In this document: positions 9,587 through 17,778 of the stretch, in pieces
How the letters are laid out: every line of letters begins with the position of its first letter
How positions within the stretch are numbered: the stretch's first letter is position 1
From: Campylobacter devanensis
GTDB lineage: Bacteria; Campylobacterota; Campylobacteria; Campylobacterales; Campylobacteraceae
Assembly: GCF_002139915.1 (NCBI RefSeq)
Contig: NZ_CP018788.1
Location: 930,001 to 994,000 of the forward strand
Length of the DNA stretch: 64,000 nucleotides
Direction of reading: 5' to 3'
Translations under genes and position numbers: made by a program
The notes under the pieces: model-generated
Seen by the model: only the letters and a program-made list of their open reading frames with translations
Databases searched by the model: none
What the model was told of the DNA's origin: nothing

Positions 9587-9611
9587 CAAGTGAGTAAAAA
9601 TATGGTATCAT
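9583..9611 (+). promoter_or_regulatory. Near-consensus sigma-70 promoter of tRNA-Gly
   Basis: TTGACA (9583-9588), a 17-base spacer and TATCAT (9606-9611) make an almost perfect sigma-70 promoter, unusual for Campylobacter, where -35 boxes are rarely conserved. The expected start point near 9618 leaves a leader of about 15 bases before the tRNA. The -35 box overlaps the stop codon of moeA. Confidence 0.8.
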
Positions 9612-9632
9612 TCCACTTCAATTCAACAAAAT

Positions 9633-9707
9633 GCGGGAATAGCTCAGGGGTAGAGCACAACCTTGCCAAGGTTGGGGTCGCGAGTTCGAATCTCGTTTCC
9701 CGCTCCA
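9633..9707 (+). tRNA. tRNA-Gly (GCC)
   Basis: A complete cloverleaf of 75 bases including encoded CCA. The acceptor stem is GCGGGAA paired with TTCCCGC; the D arm reads AGCTCAGGGGTAGAGC; the anticodon stem CAACC/GGTTG holds loop TTGCCAA with anticodon GCC; the T arm is CGAG-TTCGAAT-CTCG. Discriminator base T9704 precedes CCA at 9705-9707. It has its own strong promoter and sits immediately before flgA. Confidence 0.97.
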
Positions 9708-10351
9708 TTTTTTTACTTCTTATTTTTTATATTCCTCTTTTTAGTAGCTCTTTAATTGATGAACTTCATAAGGCTATTTATGATGAATTTCCATCAGCTA
9801 AGATAAATTCTATTAATATAGATAATCACAATGAACTACCAGTAAATTTTAATGAGTTAAAATTAAAAAATATTATCTTGCTTGGCTTACGTGATGATAG
9901 TGGAACATTTAGAGCAGTCTATACTACACCAAATTCTACCAGTAAAAGTATATTTTATAAATTCAAAATCGATTTTAAGCTCCCAGTATTAGTTGCTACT
10001 AAAGACATTGGGCGAGATCATATACTAAATTTAAGTGATTATAAACAAAAATTTGTAAGTCTAAAGGATTATGATAAGCAAGCTATCATAAATCCATCAA
10101 ATCACCAACTTATAACTAAAAGCAAAATCAAGCGTGGCAAAATTCTAACTAATCGCCAATTTAAGACCCTAAGCGATGTCAAAAAAGGTGATAAGATTAC
10201 TGCTATTATAGAAGATGGATCTTTAAAAGTAGAAATATTAGTAACTGCGCTCAATGACGGCAATATCGGACAAATAATCAGTGTTAAAAACCAAAATAAT
10301 CAAACCCTAAAAGCCCAAGTAGTAGGCAAAAACCAAGTCATCATAAAATAG
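9707..10351 (+). CDS. flgA: Flagellar basal-body P-ring assembly chaperone FlgA (start unresolved)
   Basis: FlgA is a periplasmic chaperone for P-ring formation. Visible parts: a signal-peptide-like stretch directly after the tRNA (IFLLLIFYIPLFSSS), a SAF domain (VLVATKDIGRDHILNLSDY) and the C-terminal FlgA fold (KKGDKITAIIEDGSLKVEIL). The frame contains no ATG or GTG after the tRNA, and its first TTG (about 9877) is far inside the domain. The only conventional starts are GTG 9590 and ATG 9602, upstream of the tRNA, which would translate the tRNA sequence. I give ATT 9707 as a placeholder start, where the signal peptide begins; the real start is unknown. coaD follows by 8 bases. Confidence 0.75.
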   Translation: MFLLLIFYIPLFSSSLIDELHKAIYDEFPSAKINSINIDNHNELPVNFNELKLKNIILLGLRDDSGTFRAVYTTPNSTSKSIFYKFKIDFKLPVLVATKDIGRDHILNLSDYKQKFVSLKDYDKQAIINPSNHQLITKSKIKRGKILTNRQFKTLSDVKKGDKITAIIEDGSLKVEILVTALNDGNIGQIISVKNQNNQTLKAQVVGKNQVIIK

Positions 10352-10359
10352 AGGTAAAA

Positions 10360-10839
10360 ATGAAATCATGCATATATCCAGGAACCTTTGATCCTATCAC
10401 TAATGGTCATCTAGATGTTATTAGACGAGCTTGTAATGTCTTTGATAGAGTTATTGTAGCAGTAGCACTAAATGAGTCTAAAAAGCCGTATTTTAACTAC
10501 GATCAACGAATCGAACTTGCCCGCTTAGCGACTAAGGAGCTATCTAGTGTTGAAGTTACAGGATTTAATAATCTCTTAATCGATTTTGCTAAATCACAAA
10601 ATATTAATACTGTTGTGCGAGGTCTAAGAGCTGTGAGTGATTTTGAATATGAATTACAAATTGGTTATGCAAATGCTTCGTTGTGGAGCGAATTTGAGAC
10701 GATTTATTTTATGCCAAGTCTTAAAAATGCCTTTATTTCTAGTTCTATTGTCCGCTCAGTTTTACGCCACGATGGTGATATTAGTTCACTTGTCCCATCT
10801 AAAGTATATAAAAAAATAAAGGAAGAATATGCTAATTAA
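10360..10839 (+). CDS. coaD: Pantetheine-phosphate adenylyltransferase
   Basis: Transfers AMP to 4'-phosphopantetheine, the penultimate step of coenzyme A synthesis. The 159-residue protein has the nucleotidyltransferase motif YPGTFDPITNGHLDVI with the HxGH-like element, TVVRGLRAVSDFEYE, and the C-terminal FISSSIVRSV (ISSS/TxxR). Length is typical. A GAGGT ribosome site precedes the ATG. The last 11 bases overlap tmk, so the two are translationally coupled. Confidence 0.97.
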   Translation: MKSCIYPGTFDPITNGHLDVIRRACNVFDRVIVAVALNESKKPYFNYDQRIELARLATKELSSVEVTGFNNLLIDFAKSQNINTVVRGLRAVSDFEYELQIGYANASLWSEFETIYFMPSLKNAFISSSIVRSVLRHDGDISSLVPSKVYKKIKEEYAN

Positions 10840-11407
10840 TTTTGAAGGTGTCGATGGAGCTGGTAAATCTACTCAAATAAATCTGCTAAAAGAGATTTAC
10901 AAAGATGCTATAATAACTAAAGAGCCAGGTGGCACAGAGCTTGGATTGATGATTAGAAATTATTTAATGAGTAGTGCAAGTAAAATATCACAAAGAGCAG
11001 AAATTTTTCTATTTTTAGCAGATCGTGCCGAGCATTATGAAAAAGTTTTAAAACCTAATTATGGAAATTTGATTTTAAGCGATAGAAGCTTTGTATCTGG
11101 TCTTGCATATGCTATGGCAAATGATGATAATCTAGATATAAAAACCTTAATTGAACTAAATAAATTTGCGCTTTGTTCAGATTTTGGAGATAAATTTGTA
11201 TTTTTAAAAGCAAATGAGAATTTAATCCGTCAAAGGCTTTTTAGTAGAGGTCAAAATGATGATATTGAAAGTCGCGGAATTGAGTATTTAATGAGAGTTC
11301 AAGGATTTATGAGTATAATATTCGCCGATTTAAAATTTGAAGTCTTAGAGATCGATGCCTCACTAAGCCCAGAAATTATACATAATAAAATAAGGAAATT
11401 TATATGA
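10829..11407 (+). CDS. tmk: Thymidylate kinase
   Basis: Phosphorylates dTMP to dTDP. The 192-residue protein begins with the P-loop FEGVDGAGKSTQINLL, then KEPGGTELG, and the DRx motif in LSDRSFVSGLAYA, followed by a LID-like region (RLFSRGQNDDIESRG). It overlaps coaD by 11 bases and hisS by 4, consistent with a single operon running to aspB. Confidence 0.96.
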   Translation: MLINFEGVDGAGKSTQINLLKEIYKDAIITKEPGGTELGLMIRNYLMSSASKISQRAEIFLFLADRAEHYEKVLKPNYGNLILSDRSFVSGLAYAMANDDNLDIKTLIELNKFALCSDFGDKFVFLKANENLIRQRLFSRGQNDDIESRGIEYLMRVQGFMSIIFADLKFEVLEIDASLSPEIIHNKIRKFI

Positions 11408-12633
11408 TTAATGCTCTTCGTGGTATGAAAGACCTACTTGAAAACGATGGAAAACTATATAAATTTATAATTGATACCTGTGAAGCTGTGGTTAAAAACT
11501 ATGGCTATGAGTTTTGCGAAACACCAAAATTAGAAGAGACCGCACTATTTAAGCGAAGTGTTGGCCAAAGTAGCGATATAGTTGGTAAAGAGATGTATCA
11601 ATTTATAGATAAAGGCGGCAATGATGTCTGTCTTCGCCCTGAAGGAACTGCTGGAGTCGTAAGAGCATTTATAGAGAATAAATTTGATAGAGCTGGTGGG
11701 GTTAAAAGATATTTTTATCACGGTAGTATGTTTAGATATGAGCGTCCTCAGCGTGGACGTCTAAGAGAATTTCATCAATTTGGCGTAGAGTGTTTTGGGG
11801 AATCAAGTGTATATGAGGATGCATCTGTAATTTTAATGTTAAATGAGATTTTAAATAGGCTTAAAATTAAAACCACACTAAAAATCAACTCACTAGGCGA
11901 TAGTCAATGTATGCCAGCATATAAAGAAAAATTAGTTAAATTTGTTGAAAATAATAAAGAAAATTTATGTGATGATTGCTTAAGAAGACTTGATACTAAC
12001 CCTATTAGGATACTTGATTGCAAAAGCCAGAGTTGTCAAAATATCTTAAAAGATGCTCCGCTTATTACTCAAAATTTAAATCAAATTTGTAACGATGATT
12101 TTAATAAACTTCAAGAGATTTTAAAAGCAAATGGAGTTGAATTTCAAATCGATCCAAAACTCGTACGTGGGCTTGATTACTACTGCAAAACTGCCTTTGA
12201 GTTTATCAGTGATGATATTGGCTCTCAAAGTGCCGTAGCAGGTGGCGGTAGATATGATAAACTCTGTGAATATCTAGATGGCAAACCTACTCCAGCAGTT
12301 GGCTGGGCTATGGGTATTGAGAGAATTATGGAGATTTTAAAGCAAAAAGAGTCGCAAAATACCCGTCAAGGTATCTATATCTGTGCTTTAAATCCAAATT
12401 TAATTGATGAAATTTACAAAATCGCTCAAACTCTAAGAAAAAGATATATAACCGAAATTTCATATGAAGCCAAAAGCCCAAATAAGCATCTAAATATAGC
12501 TGATAAAAAGGGATTTGAGATATTTTTATGTCTTGGCGATGATGAGTTTAGCCAAGGTCAAATTTGGTACAAAAATCTACAAACAAAAGATGAAAAACGA
12601 ATATCTATAGCAAATTTGGAGGGTGAAATATGA
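11404..12633 (+). CDS. hisS: Histidyl-tRNA synthetase
   Basis: Class II synthetase of 409 residues. Motif 2 is FRYERPQRGRLREFHQFG; the histidine-specific HisA motif is LVRGLDYYCKTAFEF and HisB is AVAGGGRYDKL; motif 3 is AVGWAMGIERIMEIL. A C-terminal anticodon-binding domain follows from about residue 325. Because the catalytic arginines and motifs are intact, this is a genuine synthetase and not the HisZ partner expected for the short HisG at 2254. It overlaps tmk and speA by 4 bases each. Confidence 0.97.
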   Translation: MINALRGMKDLLENDGKLYKFIIDTCEAVVKNYGYEFCETPKLEETALFKRSVGQSSDIVGKEMYQFIDKGGNDVCLRPEGTAGVVRAFIENKFDRAGGVKRYFYHGSMFRYERPQRGRLREFHQFGVECFGESSVYEDASVILMLNEILNRLKIKTTLKINSLGDSQCMPAYKEKLVKFVENNKENLCDDCLRRLDTNPIRILDCKSQSCQNILKDAPLITQNLNQICNDDFNKLQEILKANGVEFQIDPKLVRGLDYYCKTAFEFISDDIGSQSAVAGGGRYDKLCEYLDGKPTPAVGWAMGIERIMEILKQKESQNTRQGIYICALNPNLIDEIYKIAQTLRKRYITEISYEAKSPNKHLNIADKKGFEIFLCLGDDEFSQGQIWYKNLQTKDEKRISIANLEGEI

Positions 12634-14471
12634 CACACGACTATGGACTAAGCCTGTGGGGAGATTCAAATTTTATCACTGATAGTGGCAAAGTCTGCTT
12701 AAATAGCGACTTAAAACCAGCACTTATTGATATCGTAAAAGATATTAGAAACGATGGTTATCGTGGACCACTTTTACTAAGATTTCCACACCTTATTAAA
12801 AAACAAATTGTACAGGTATACTCTAGTTTTGAAAGAGCAAAAAAGGAATTTGGCTATAGTGGCAACTTTAATGCTGTATATCCATTAAAGGTAAATCAAT
12901 ATCCAGGATTTGTAGAAAATCTAGTTAAAATTGGAGAAAGCTATGGATATGGATTAGAGGCTGGCTCAAAGGCTGAGTTACTACTAGCTATGGCCTATAA
13001 TAACTATGGCGCACCAATTACCGTAAATGGATTTAAAGATAACGAGCTAATTGATATTGGTTTTATCGCTGCTGAGATGGGACATAATATCACTCTTACA
13101 ATAGAGGGATTAAATGAGCTAAAATCGATAATCTCTACTGCCAAAGAGAGATTTAAACCAAAGCCAAATATCGGCCTTAGAATCAGACTTCATAGTAGTG
13201 GTACAGGCGTATGGGCTAAAAGTGGCGGGATAAACTCTAAGTTTGGACTTACATCTACAGAGCTAATTGAAGCAGTAAATTTACTAAAAGAAAATAACCT
13301 AATTGAGCAATTTACTATGATTCATTTTCATATTGGAAGTCAAATAAATGAAATTCATCCGCTCAAAAAAGCCCTTATAGAAGCTGGAAATATATACGCC
13401 GAACTTCGTAAAATGGGAGCAAAATCTCTAAAAGCTATAAATTTAGGCGGCGGTTTGGCTATTGAGTATTCACAATTTAAAGATAATCCAAGCAGGAATT
13501 ACACACTTAAAGAGTATGCAAATGATGTTGTGTTTTTACTAAAAAGCATTGCTAATCAAAAAAATGAGATTGAACCTGATATATTTATAGAAAGCGGTAG
13601 ATATATAGCTGCATCTCATGCTGTATTAGTAGCTCCTGTACTTGAGCTATTTAGTCAAGAATATACAGAAGAAAAACTAATATTAAAAGAGAACAATCCT
13701 CCACTAATTAGTGAATTATATGATCTATATAGAAGTATAAAGCCAAGCAATGCCATAGAGTATCTCCACGATGCAATCGATCATATGGAGAGTGTTTTGA
13801 CACTATTTGATTTAGGCTATGTAGATTTACAAGATAGATCAAATAGCGAAATTTTAGTCCATTTAATTATGAAAAAAGCGATCTCACTTTTAGGAAATAA
13901 ACAAAATTATGCAGAGCTTTTAAAAATTCAAGAAGAGGTGCAAGAGAGATATTTGGTTAATTTTTCAATGTTTCAAAGCTTGCCTGATTTTTGGGGACTT
14001 GGACAAAACTTCCCTGTAATGCCGCTTGATAGGCTTGATGAGCGCCCTACTCTGTCTGCTTCTATATGGGATATAACTTGCGATAGCGATGGCGAAATAA
14101 GCTTTGATGCGACCAAAAATCCGCTATTCTTGCATGATGTTGATTTAGAAAAAGAGGATTATTTTTTAGGGTTTTTCCTTGTTGGTGCATATCAAGAGGT
14201 TCTTGGAATGAAACACAATCTCTTTACCCACCCTACTGAAGCTACAATAATCATCAATGAAGAGGGCAATTATGAGATAAAAAATATTTTAGAATCACAA
14301 TCCGTTATGGATATATTAGAGGATTTAGACTATGATATACATGCTATTAGAGATACTTTAAATGAACGAATAGAAAATTCAACACTAGTAGATGAAAAAC
14401 AAAAAAAGCATATTCTAGGCGAACTATATCTATTCTTAAACGATAATGGATATCTAAAAACCATAGGCTAA
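12630..14471 (+). CDS. speA: Biosynthetic arginine decarboxylase
   Basis: PLP-dependent fold-III decarboxylase making agmatine, first step toward putrescine and related polyamines. The 613-residue length and domain order match SpeA: N-terminal GPLLLRFPHLIKKQI, the PLP-lysine motif NAVYPLKVNQYPG, GLEAGSKAELLLAM, the glycine-rich NLGGGLAIEYS, and the C-terminal substrate motif SIWDITCDSDGEI with the catalytic cysteine. It overlaps hisS by 4 bases and cysE by 1. Position in a housekeeping operon suggests constitutive expression. Confidence 0.96.
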   Translation: MTHDYGLSLWGDSNFITDSGKVCLNSDLKPALIDIVKDIRNDGYRGPLLLRFPHLIKKQIVQVYSSFERAKKEFGYSGNFNAVYPLKVNQYPGFVENLVKIGESYGYGLEAGSKAELLLAMAYNNYGAPITVNGFKDNELIDIGFIAAEMGHNITLTIEGLNELKSIISTAKERFKPKPNIGLRIRLHSSGTGVWAKSGGINSKFGLTSTELIEAVNLLKENNLIEQFTMIHFHIGSQINEIHPLKKALIEAGNIYAELRKMGAKSLKAINLGGGLAIEYSQFKDNPSRNYTLKEYANDVVFLLKSIANQKNEIEPDIFIESGRYIAASHAVLVAPVLELFSQEYTEEKLILKENNPPLISELYDLYRSIKPSNAIEYLHDAIDHMESVLTLFDLGYVDLQDRSNSEILVHLIMKKAISLLGNKQNYAELLKIQEEVQERYLVNFSMFQSLPDFWGLGQNFPVMPLDRLDERPTLSASIWDITCDSDGEISFDATKNPLFLHDVDLEKEDYFLGFFLVGAYQEVLGMKHNLFTHPTEATIIINEEGNYEIKNILESQSVMDILEDLDYDIHAIRDTLNERIENSTLVDEKQKKHILGELYLFLNDNGYLKTIG

Positions 14472-15145
14472 TGATGGGTATTTTTCAAATTATTAAAGAG
14501 GATTTATCTCAGCCTAAAGTACAAGATCCAGCATATCGTAGCTGCATAGATCTTATCTTTAATTATCCTGGAGTATGGGCAGTAGCCAATCATAGAATTA
14601 TCCATATTTTATGGAATAAAAAGTGGCATAAATTAGCCAGAATACTTGCTGGAATTAGTAATTTTTTAACCAGAGTTGATCTACACCCAGCAGCAGTTAT
14701 TGGAAGAAGAGTATTTATTGATCATGCTACTGGAATAGTAATTGGTGAGACAACTATAGTTGGCGATGATTGCTTGATTTATCAAGGAGTTACCTTAGGT
14801 GGGGTAAGTTTAGATAAAGGCAAACGCCATCCTACATTAGAAAATGGCGTAGTTGTCGGTGCTGGAGCTAAAATTTTAGGCAATATCACCATAGGAACTG
14901 GCTCAAAAATTGGTGCAAATTCAGTTGTAGTAAAAGACGTACCACCACACTCTACGGCTGTAGGAATTCCGGCTAAATGCATTAGCAGTGATAATCGTCC
15001 ATTTGAACACAATAAGCTACCAGATATCACAAAAGAATTGCTAATCTATCTAATAGATCGCATAGAAAATCTTGGATGTCAAGGAAGTGATAAAATAGTA
15101 TTAGACAAAAAATATCAAGAGTATATTAAATCAATAAAGGAGTAA
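14471..15145 (+). CDS. cysE: Serine O-acetyltransferase
   Basis: Acetylates serine with acetyl-CoA, committing it to cysteine synthesis. The 224-residue protein has the N-terminal helical domain and a C-terminal left-handed beta-helix of hexapeptide repeats (IDHATGIVIGETTIVGDD, YQGVTLGG, VVGAGAKILGNITIG, GANSVVVKDVPP). The catalytic HATGIVIGE motif is intact. The first ATG overlaps the speA stop (TAATG); a second ATG three bases on is an equally possible start. Confidence 0.94.
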   Translation: MMGIFQIIKEDLSQPKVQDPAYRSCIDLIFNYPGVWAVANHRIIHILWNKKWHKLARILAGISNFLTRVDLHPAAVIGRRVFIDHATGIVIGETTIVGDDCLIYQGVTLGGVSLDKGKRHPTLENGVVVGAGAKILGNITIGTGSKIGANSVVVKDVPPHSTAVGIPAKCISSDNRPFEHNKLPDITKELLIYLIDRIENLGCQGSDKIVLDKKYQEYIKSIKE

Positions 15146-15147
15146 AA

Positions 15148-16320
15148 ATGTTATTATCTAAAAGAATTTCAGTTCTAAGCGAGAGTCTTACAATCGCAAT
15201 TAGCTCAAAAGCCAAAGAGATGAAAGCTGCTGGGCTTGATGTTATTAGCTTTAGTGCCGGAGAGCCTGATTTTGATACACCAGAAGTTATCAAAAATGCG
15301 GTAAAATCAGCATTAGACAATGGTTGTGGTAAATACACGCCTGTCCCTGGTACACCTGAGGTCTTAGAAGCTATTGCTACAAAGCTAAAAAGAGATAATA
15401 ATCTAAACTACAAACCAAATCAAATTATTACAAATGTAGGTGCCAAACACTCTTTATTTAATCTATTTTCATGCATTATCAATCATGGAGATGAAGTTAT
15501 AATTCCATCTCCATACTGGGTAAGCTATCCTGAAATAGTAAAATATTGTGGTGGTACTCCAGTGATAGTTGAAACAAGTGAAGATAATAAATTTAAATTA
15601 ACAGCCAATCAAATCAAATCAGCAATCACTCCAAAAACAAGAGCTATAGTGCTAAATAGTCCAAGCAATCCATGCGGTGGCGTATATAGCAAAGCCGAAC
15701 TTGAAGAGATTGGCAAAGTATTAGAAGGTAGCGATATCTTGGTAATTAGCGATGAAATTTATGAAAAACTTACATATAATGGTGAGTTTATAGCAGCTGC
15801 AGCAATTAGCGATGATATGTTTAAAAGAACAATAACAATAAATGGTTTAAGCAAATGCGGAGCGATGCCAGGGTGGAGATTTGGGTATATGGCAAGCAGT
15901 ATCGATGAGCTAAATAAAGCTGTTAGAAAACTTCAAAGCCAAAGCACTAGCAATATCTCAAGCATAGTTCAAGCTGGAGCTATCCCAGCGCTACTAGGAG
16001 AAGCTGATGCTAATATAGAGTATATGAAAAGTAAATTTATAGAGCGTAGAGATTATGCTGTAAAAGCTATAAATGATATAGAAAATTTAAGTGTAGTATG
16101 TCCAGATGGAGCATTTTATCTATTTATAAACTGTAAAAATGTAGAGCCTGACTCAATGAAATTTTGCCAAGAGCTATTAGAAAAAGCCCTAGTAGCTACT
16201 GTGCCTGGCGTAGGATTTGGTATGGATGGATATTTTAGAGTTAGTTTTGCATGCGATTTAGATAGTTTAAAGCGTGGTATTGAGCGTATAGCTGAGTTTG
16301 TCAAAAATTATAAAAAATAA
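15148..16320 (+). CDS. aspB: Aspartate/aromatic aminotransferase, PLP fold I
   Basis: A 390-residue class I aminotransferase. It shows SFSAGEPDFDTPE, LNSPSNPCGGVYS (substrate-binding NPxxP/G motif), SDEIYEKLTYNG, and the PLP lysine in NGLSKCGAMPGWRFGYMA. Motifs match bacterial AspB (I-gamma subgroup), which transfers the amino group between aspartate and 2-oxoglutarate. It follows cysE by two bases with an AAGGAG ribosome site and is the last gene before a strong hairpin, so it ends the coaD-to-aspB operon. Substrate range could also include aromatic amino acids. Confidence 0.92.
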   Translation: MLLSKRISVLSESLTIAISSKAKEMKAAGLDVISFSAGEPDFDTPEVIKNAVKSALDNGCGKYTPVPGTPEVLEAIATKLKRDNNLNYKPNQIITNVGAKHSLFNLFSCIINHGDEVIIPSPYWVSYPEIVKYCGGTPVIVETSEDNKFKLTANQIKSAITPKTRAIVLNSPSNPCGGVYSKAELEEIGKVLEGSDILVISDEIYEKLTYNGEFIAAAAISDDMFKRTITINGLSKCGAMPGWRFGYMASSIDELNKAVRKLQSQSTSNISSIVQAGAIPALLGEADANIEYMKSKFIERRDYAVKAINDIENLSVVCPDGAFYLFINCKNVEPDSMKFCQELLEKALVATVPGVGFGMDGYFRVSFACDLDSLKRGIERIAEFVKNYKK

Positions 16321-16321
16321 C

Positions 16322-16350
16322 AATAAGAGTGCTAGAAAGGCACTCTTATT
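16322..16350. terminator. Hairpin terminator after aspB
   Basis: A perfect 11-bp stem (16322-16332 with 16340-16350) with a seven-base loop starts directly after the aspB stop. The T-run that follows is weak, but the A/T ends of the stem make it usable in both directions. Confidence 0.75.
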
Positions 16351-16374
16351 TAGACTAAATTCATAATATTTAGC

Positions 16375-16380
16375 TATAAT
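16375..16380 (+). promoter_or_regulatory. Predicted -10 box for smpB
   Basis: AGCTATAATTC contains a consensus TATAAT 32 bases before the smpB ATG and after the aspB terminator. Confidence 0.5.
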
Positions 16381-16411
16381 TCTAAGCTTACAAACTATAA
16401 AAAGTATCAAA

Positions 16412-16867
16412 ATGGGAAAAGAACTAGCAAGAAACAAAAAAGCACTTCATGATTATACAATTATAGAAAGCTTTGAAGCCGGCATAGTCTTACAAGGTAG
16501 CGAAGTCAAGGCACTTCGTGCTGGTAGAGCAAATTTAAAAGATAGCTTTGTAAGAATCATCAAAGGTGAGCTCTTTTTGTTAAACGCACACATAAGCCAT
16601 CTACAAACTGCTCACTCACACTTTCGTCCTGATGAGAGATCGCCTAGAAAGCTCCTTATGCACCGCAAACAGATAGATAAACTCCTTGGCAAAGTTAGCA
16701 CCGATGGGCTAACAATCGTAGTTTTGAGCCTATATCTAAACCACAAAAATATAGTAAAAGCAAATATCGCCCTAGCCAAAGGCAAAAATTTACACGATAA
16801 AAGAGAAGCTCTCAAAGAAAAACAAGCAAATTTAGAAGCTAGAGCCGCTCTAAAAAGATATTTATAA
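16412..16867 (+). CDS. smpB: SsrA-binding protein SmpB
   Basis: Small basic protein that binds tmRNA and delivers it to stalled ribosomes. The 151-residue protein carries [19 protein letters not shown] and [20 protein letters not shown], the OB-fold core, and a lysine-rich tail ([15 protein letters not shown]) that follows the mRNA path. There is little Shine-Dalgarno sequence before the ATG. It opens the smpB-tlpA-clpS-clpA-aat group, all concerned with protein quality control except the thioredoxin-like gene. Confidence 0.96.
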   Translation: MGKELARNKKALHDYTIIESFEAGIVLQGSEVKALRAGRANLKDSFVRIIKGELFLLNAHISHLQTAHSHFRPDERSPRKLLMHRKQIDKLLGKVSTDGLTIVVLSLYLNHKNIVKANIALAKGKNLHDKREALKEKQANLEARAALKRYL

Positions 16868-16877
16868 AGGATAAAAT

Positions 16878-17489
16878 ATGAAAAATATTAAATTTATAGC
16901 CCTATTTTTAATAGCACTTTTCGCACTTAATGGATGTAATCAAGATAAGACAACTCAAACTCAAATAGAACAATCAAACTATTATAAAACAGGCGATGAG
17001 ATAGAATTAACCAGTATAATCGGCACTAAAGCTACGATAATTCGCACTGAAAATGGCTTTAAACTCAAAGATAGTGATAAAATTCTAATGCTTGATATAT
17101 TTGGAACTTACTGCGCCCCATGCCAAAAAGAGGCTCCACATTTGATGGATTTTCAGCTTAAAAACGCAGATAAATTTATGATAATTGGCTTAATTCACTT
17201 TGAAGATGTAAGTGATGAGTATATTTTAGAGAATTTTAGTAAAAAGTACAATGCCTACTACTTTATATCAAATTCAAAAGAAAATAGCAAGATTATAGAT
17301 CAAGCTCTAAATGATATAAGCTATAATAGAGCCCTTTCAATTCCATTTAAAGTAGTATTAAAAGATGGTAAATACCAAAATCTAAGCGATAATCTAGGCG
17401 GTACAACAACGCAAAATAAATTCTACCTAGGTGAAGTAAGCACCAACACAATTAGCCAAGATATAGATAAGATCTTAAATGCAAACTAA
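16878..17489 (+). CDS. TlpA-like thioredoxin-fold lipoprotein
   Basis: A 203-residue protein with signal peptide and lipobox LNGC (Cys20), followed by a thioredoxin domain with redox motif CAPC in FGTYCAPCQKEAPHLMDF. The cis-proline region is likely LSIPFKVVLKDG. This places it with extracytoplasmic TlpA/ResA-type thiol-disulfide oxidoreductases, probably anchored to a membrane facing the periplasm. Its partner substrate is unknown. It lies 10 bases after smpB and overlaps clpS by 11 bases, so it is co-transcribed with them. Confidence 0.88.
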   Translation: MKNIKFIALFLIALFALNGCNQDKTTQTQIEQSNYYKTGDEIELTSIIGTKATIIRTENGFKLKDSDKILMLDIFGTYCAPCQKEAPHLMDFQLKNADKFMIIGLIHFEDVSDEYILENFSKKYNAYYFISNSKENSKIIDQALNDISYNRALSIPFKVVLKDGKYQNLSDNLGGTTTQNKFYLGEVSTNTISQDIDKILNAN

Positions 17490-17778
17490 AAGATCATTAA
17501 CTTCAAAAACAAAATTAAAAGAGTTTAAACCAACTCTTTTTAAGGTGATTTTATTAAACGATGATGTAACTACAATGGATTTTGTAGTGATGGTGCTTTG
17601 TGAAATTTTCAATAAAGAGCTAAAGCAAGCTATAGAATTGATGATGAAAATTCATAAAAATGGTAGCGCTGTTTGCGGAATTTACACAAAAGAGATCGCC
17701 CAAACCAAGCAAAACCAAACCCTAAGCCTAGCTAAGGCAAATGGATTTCCATTAAAATGCGTTATAAAAGAGGATTAA
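17479..17778 (+). CDS. clpS: ClpA adaptor protein ClpS
   Basis: N-recognin adaptor of 99 residues that hands N-end-rule substrates to ClpAP. The core motif FKVILLNDDVTTMDFVV (with the NDD substrate-binding residues) and the helix LCEIFNKELKQAIELMMKIH are present, as is GSAVCGIYTKEIA. The gene ends in TAATG overlap with clpA and forms a complete N-end-rule module with clpA and aat. Confidence 0.95.
   Translation: MQTKRSLTSKTKLKEFKPTLFKVILLNDDVTTMDFVVMVLCEIFNKELKQAIELMMKIHKNGSAVCGIYTKEIAQTKQNQTLSLAKANGFPLKCVIKED

Noticed and set aside
9590-9706. flgA start at GTG 9590 or ATG 9602
   Set aside because: The extra residues (CGNSSGVEHNLAKVG) are the tRNA-Gly sequence read as protein, upstream of the signal peptide; very unlikely to be translated.
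9472-9708. Minus-strand frame with the peptide ERETRFELATPTLARL
   Set aside because: It is the antisense of tRNA-Gly and the end of moeA; this peptide is a well-known false translation of tRNA sequence.
17757-17777. Seven-codon N-terminal extension of clpA
   Set aside because: The stretch is the end of clpS and contains the ribosome site for ATG 17778, which gives a normal ClpA N-terminus.
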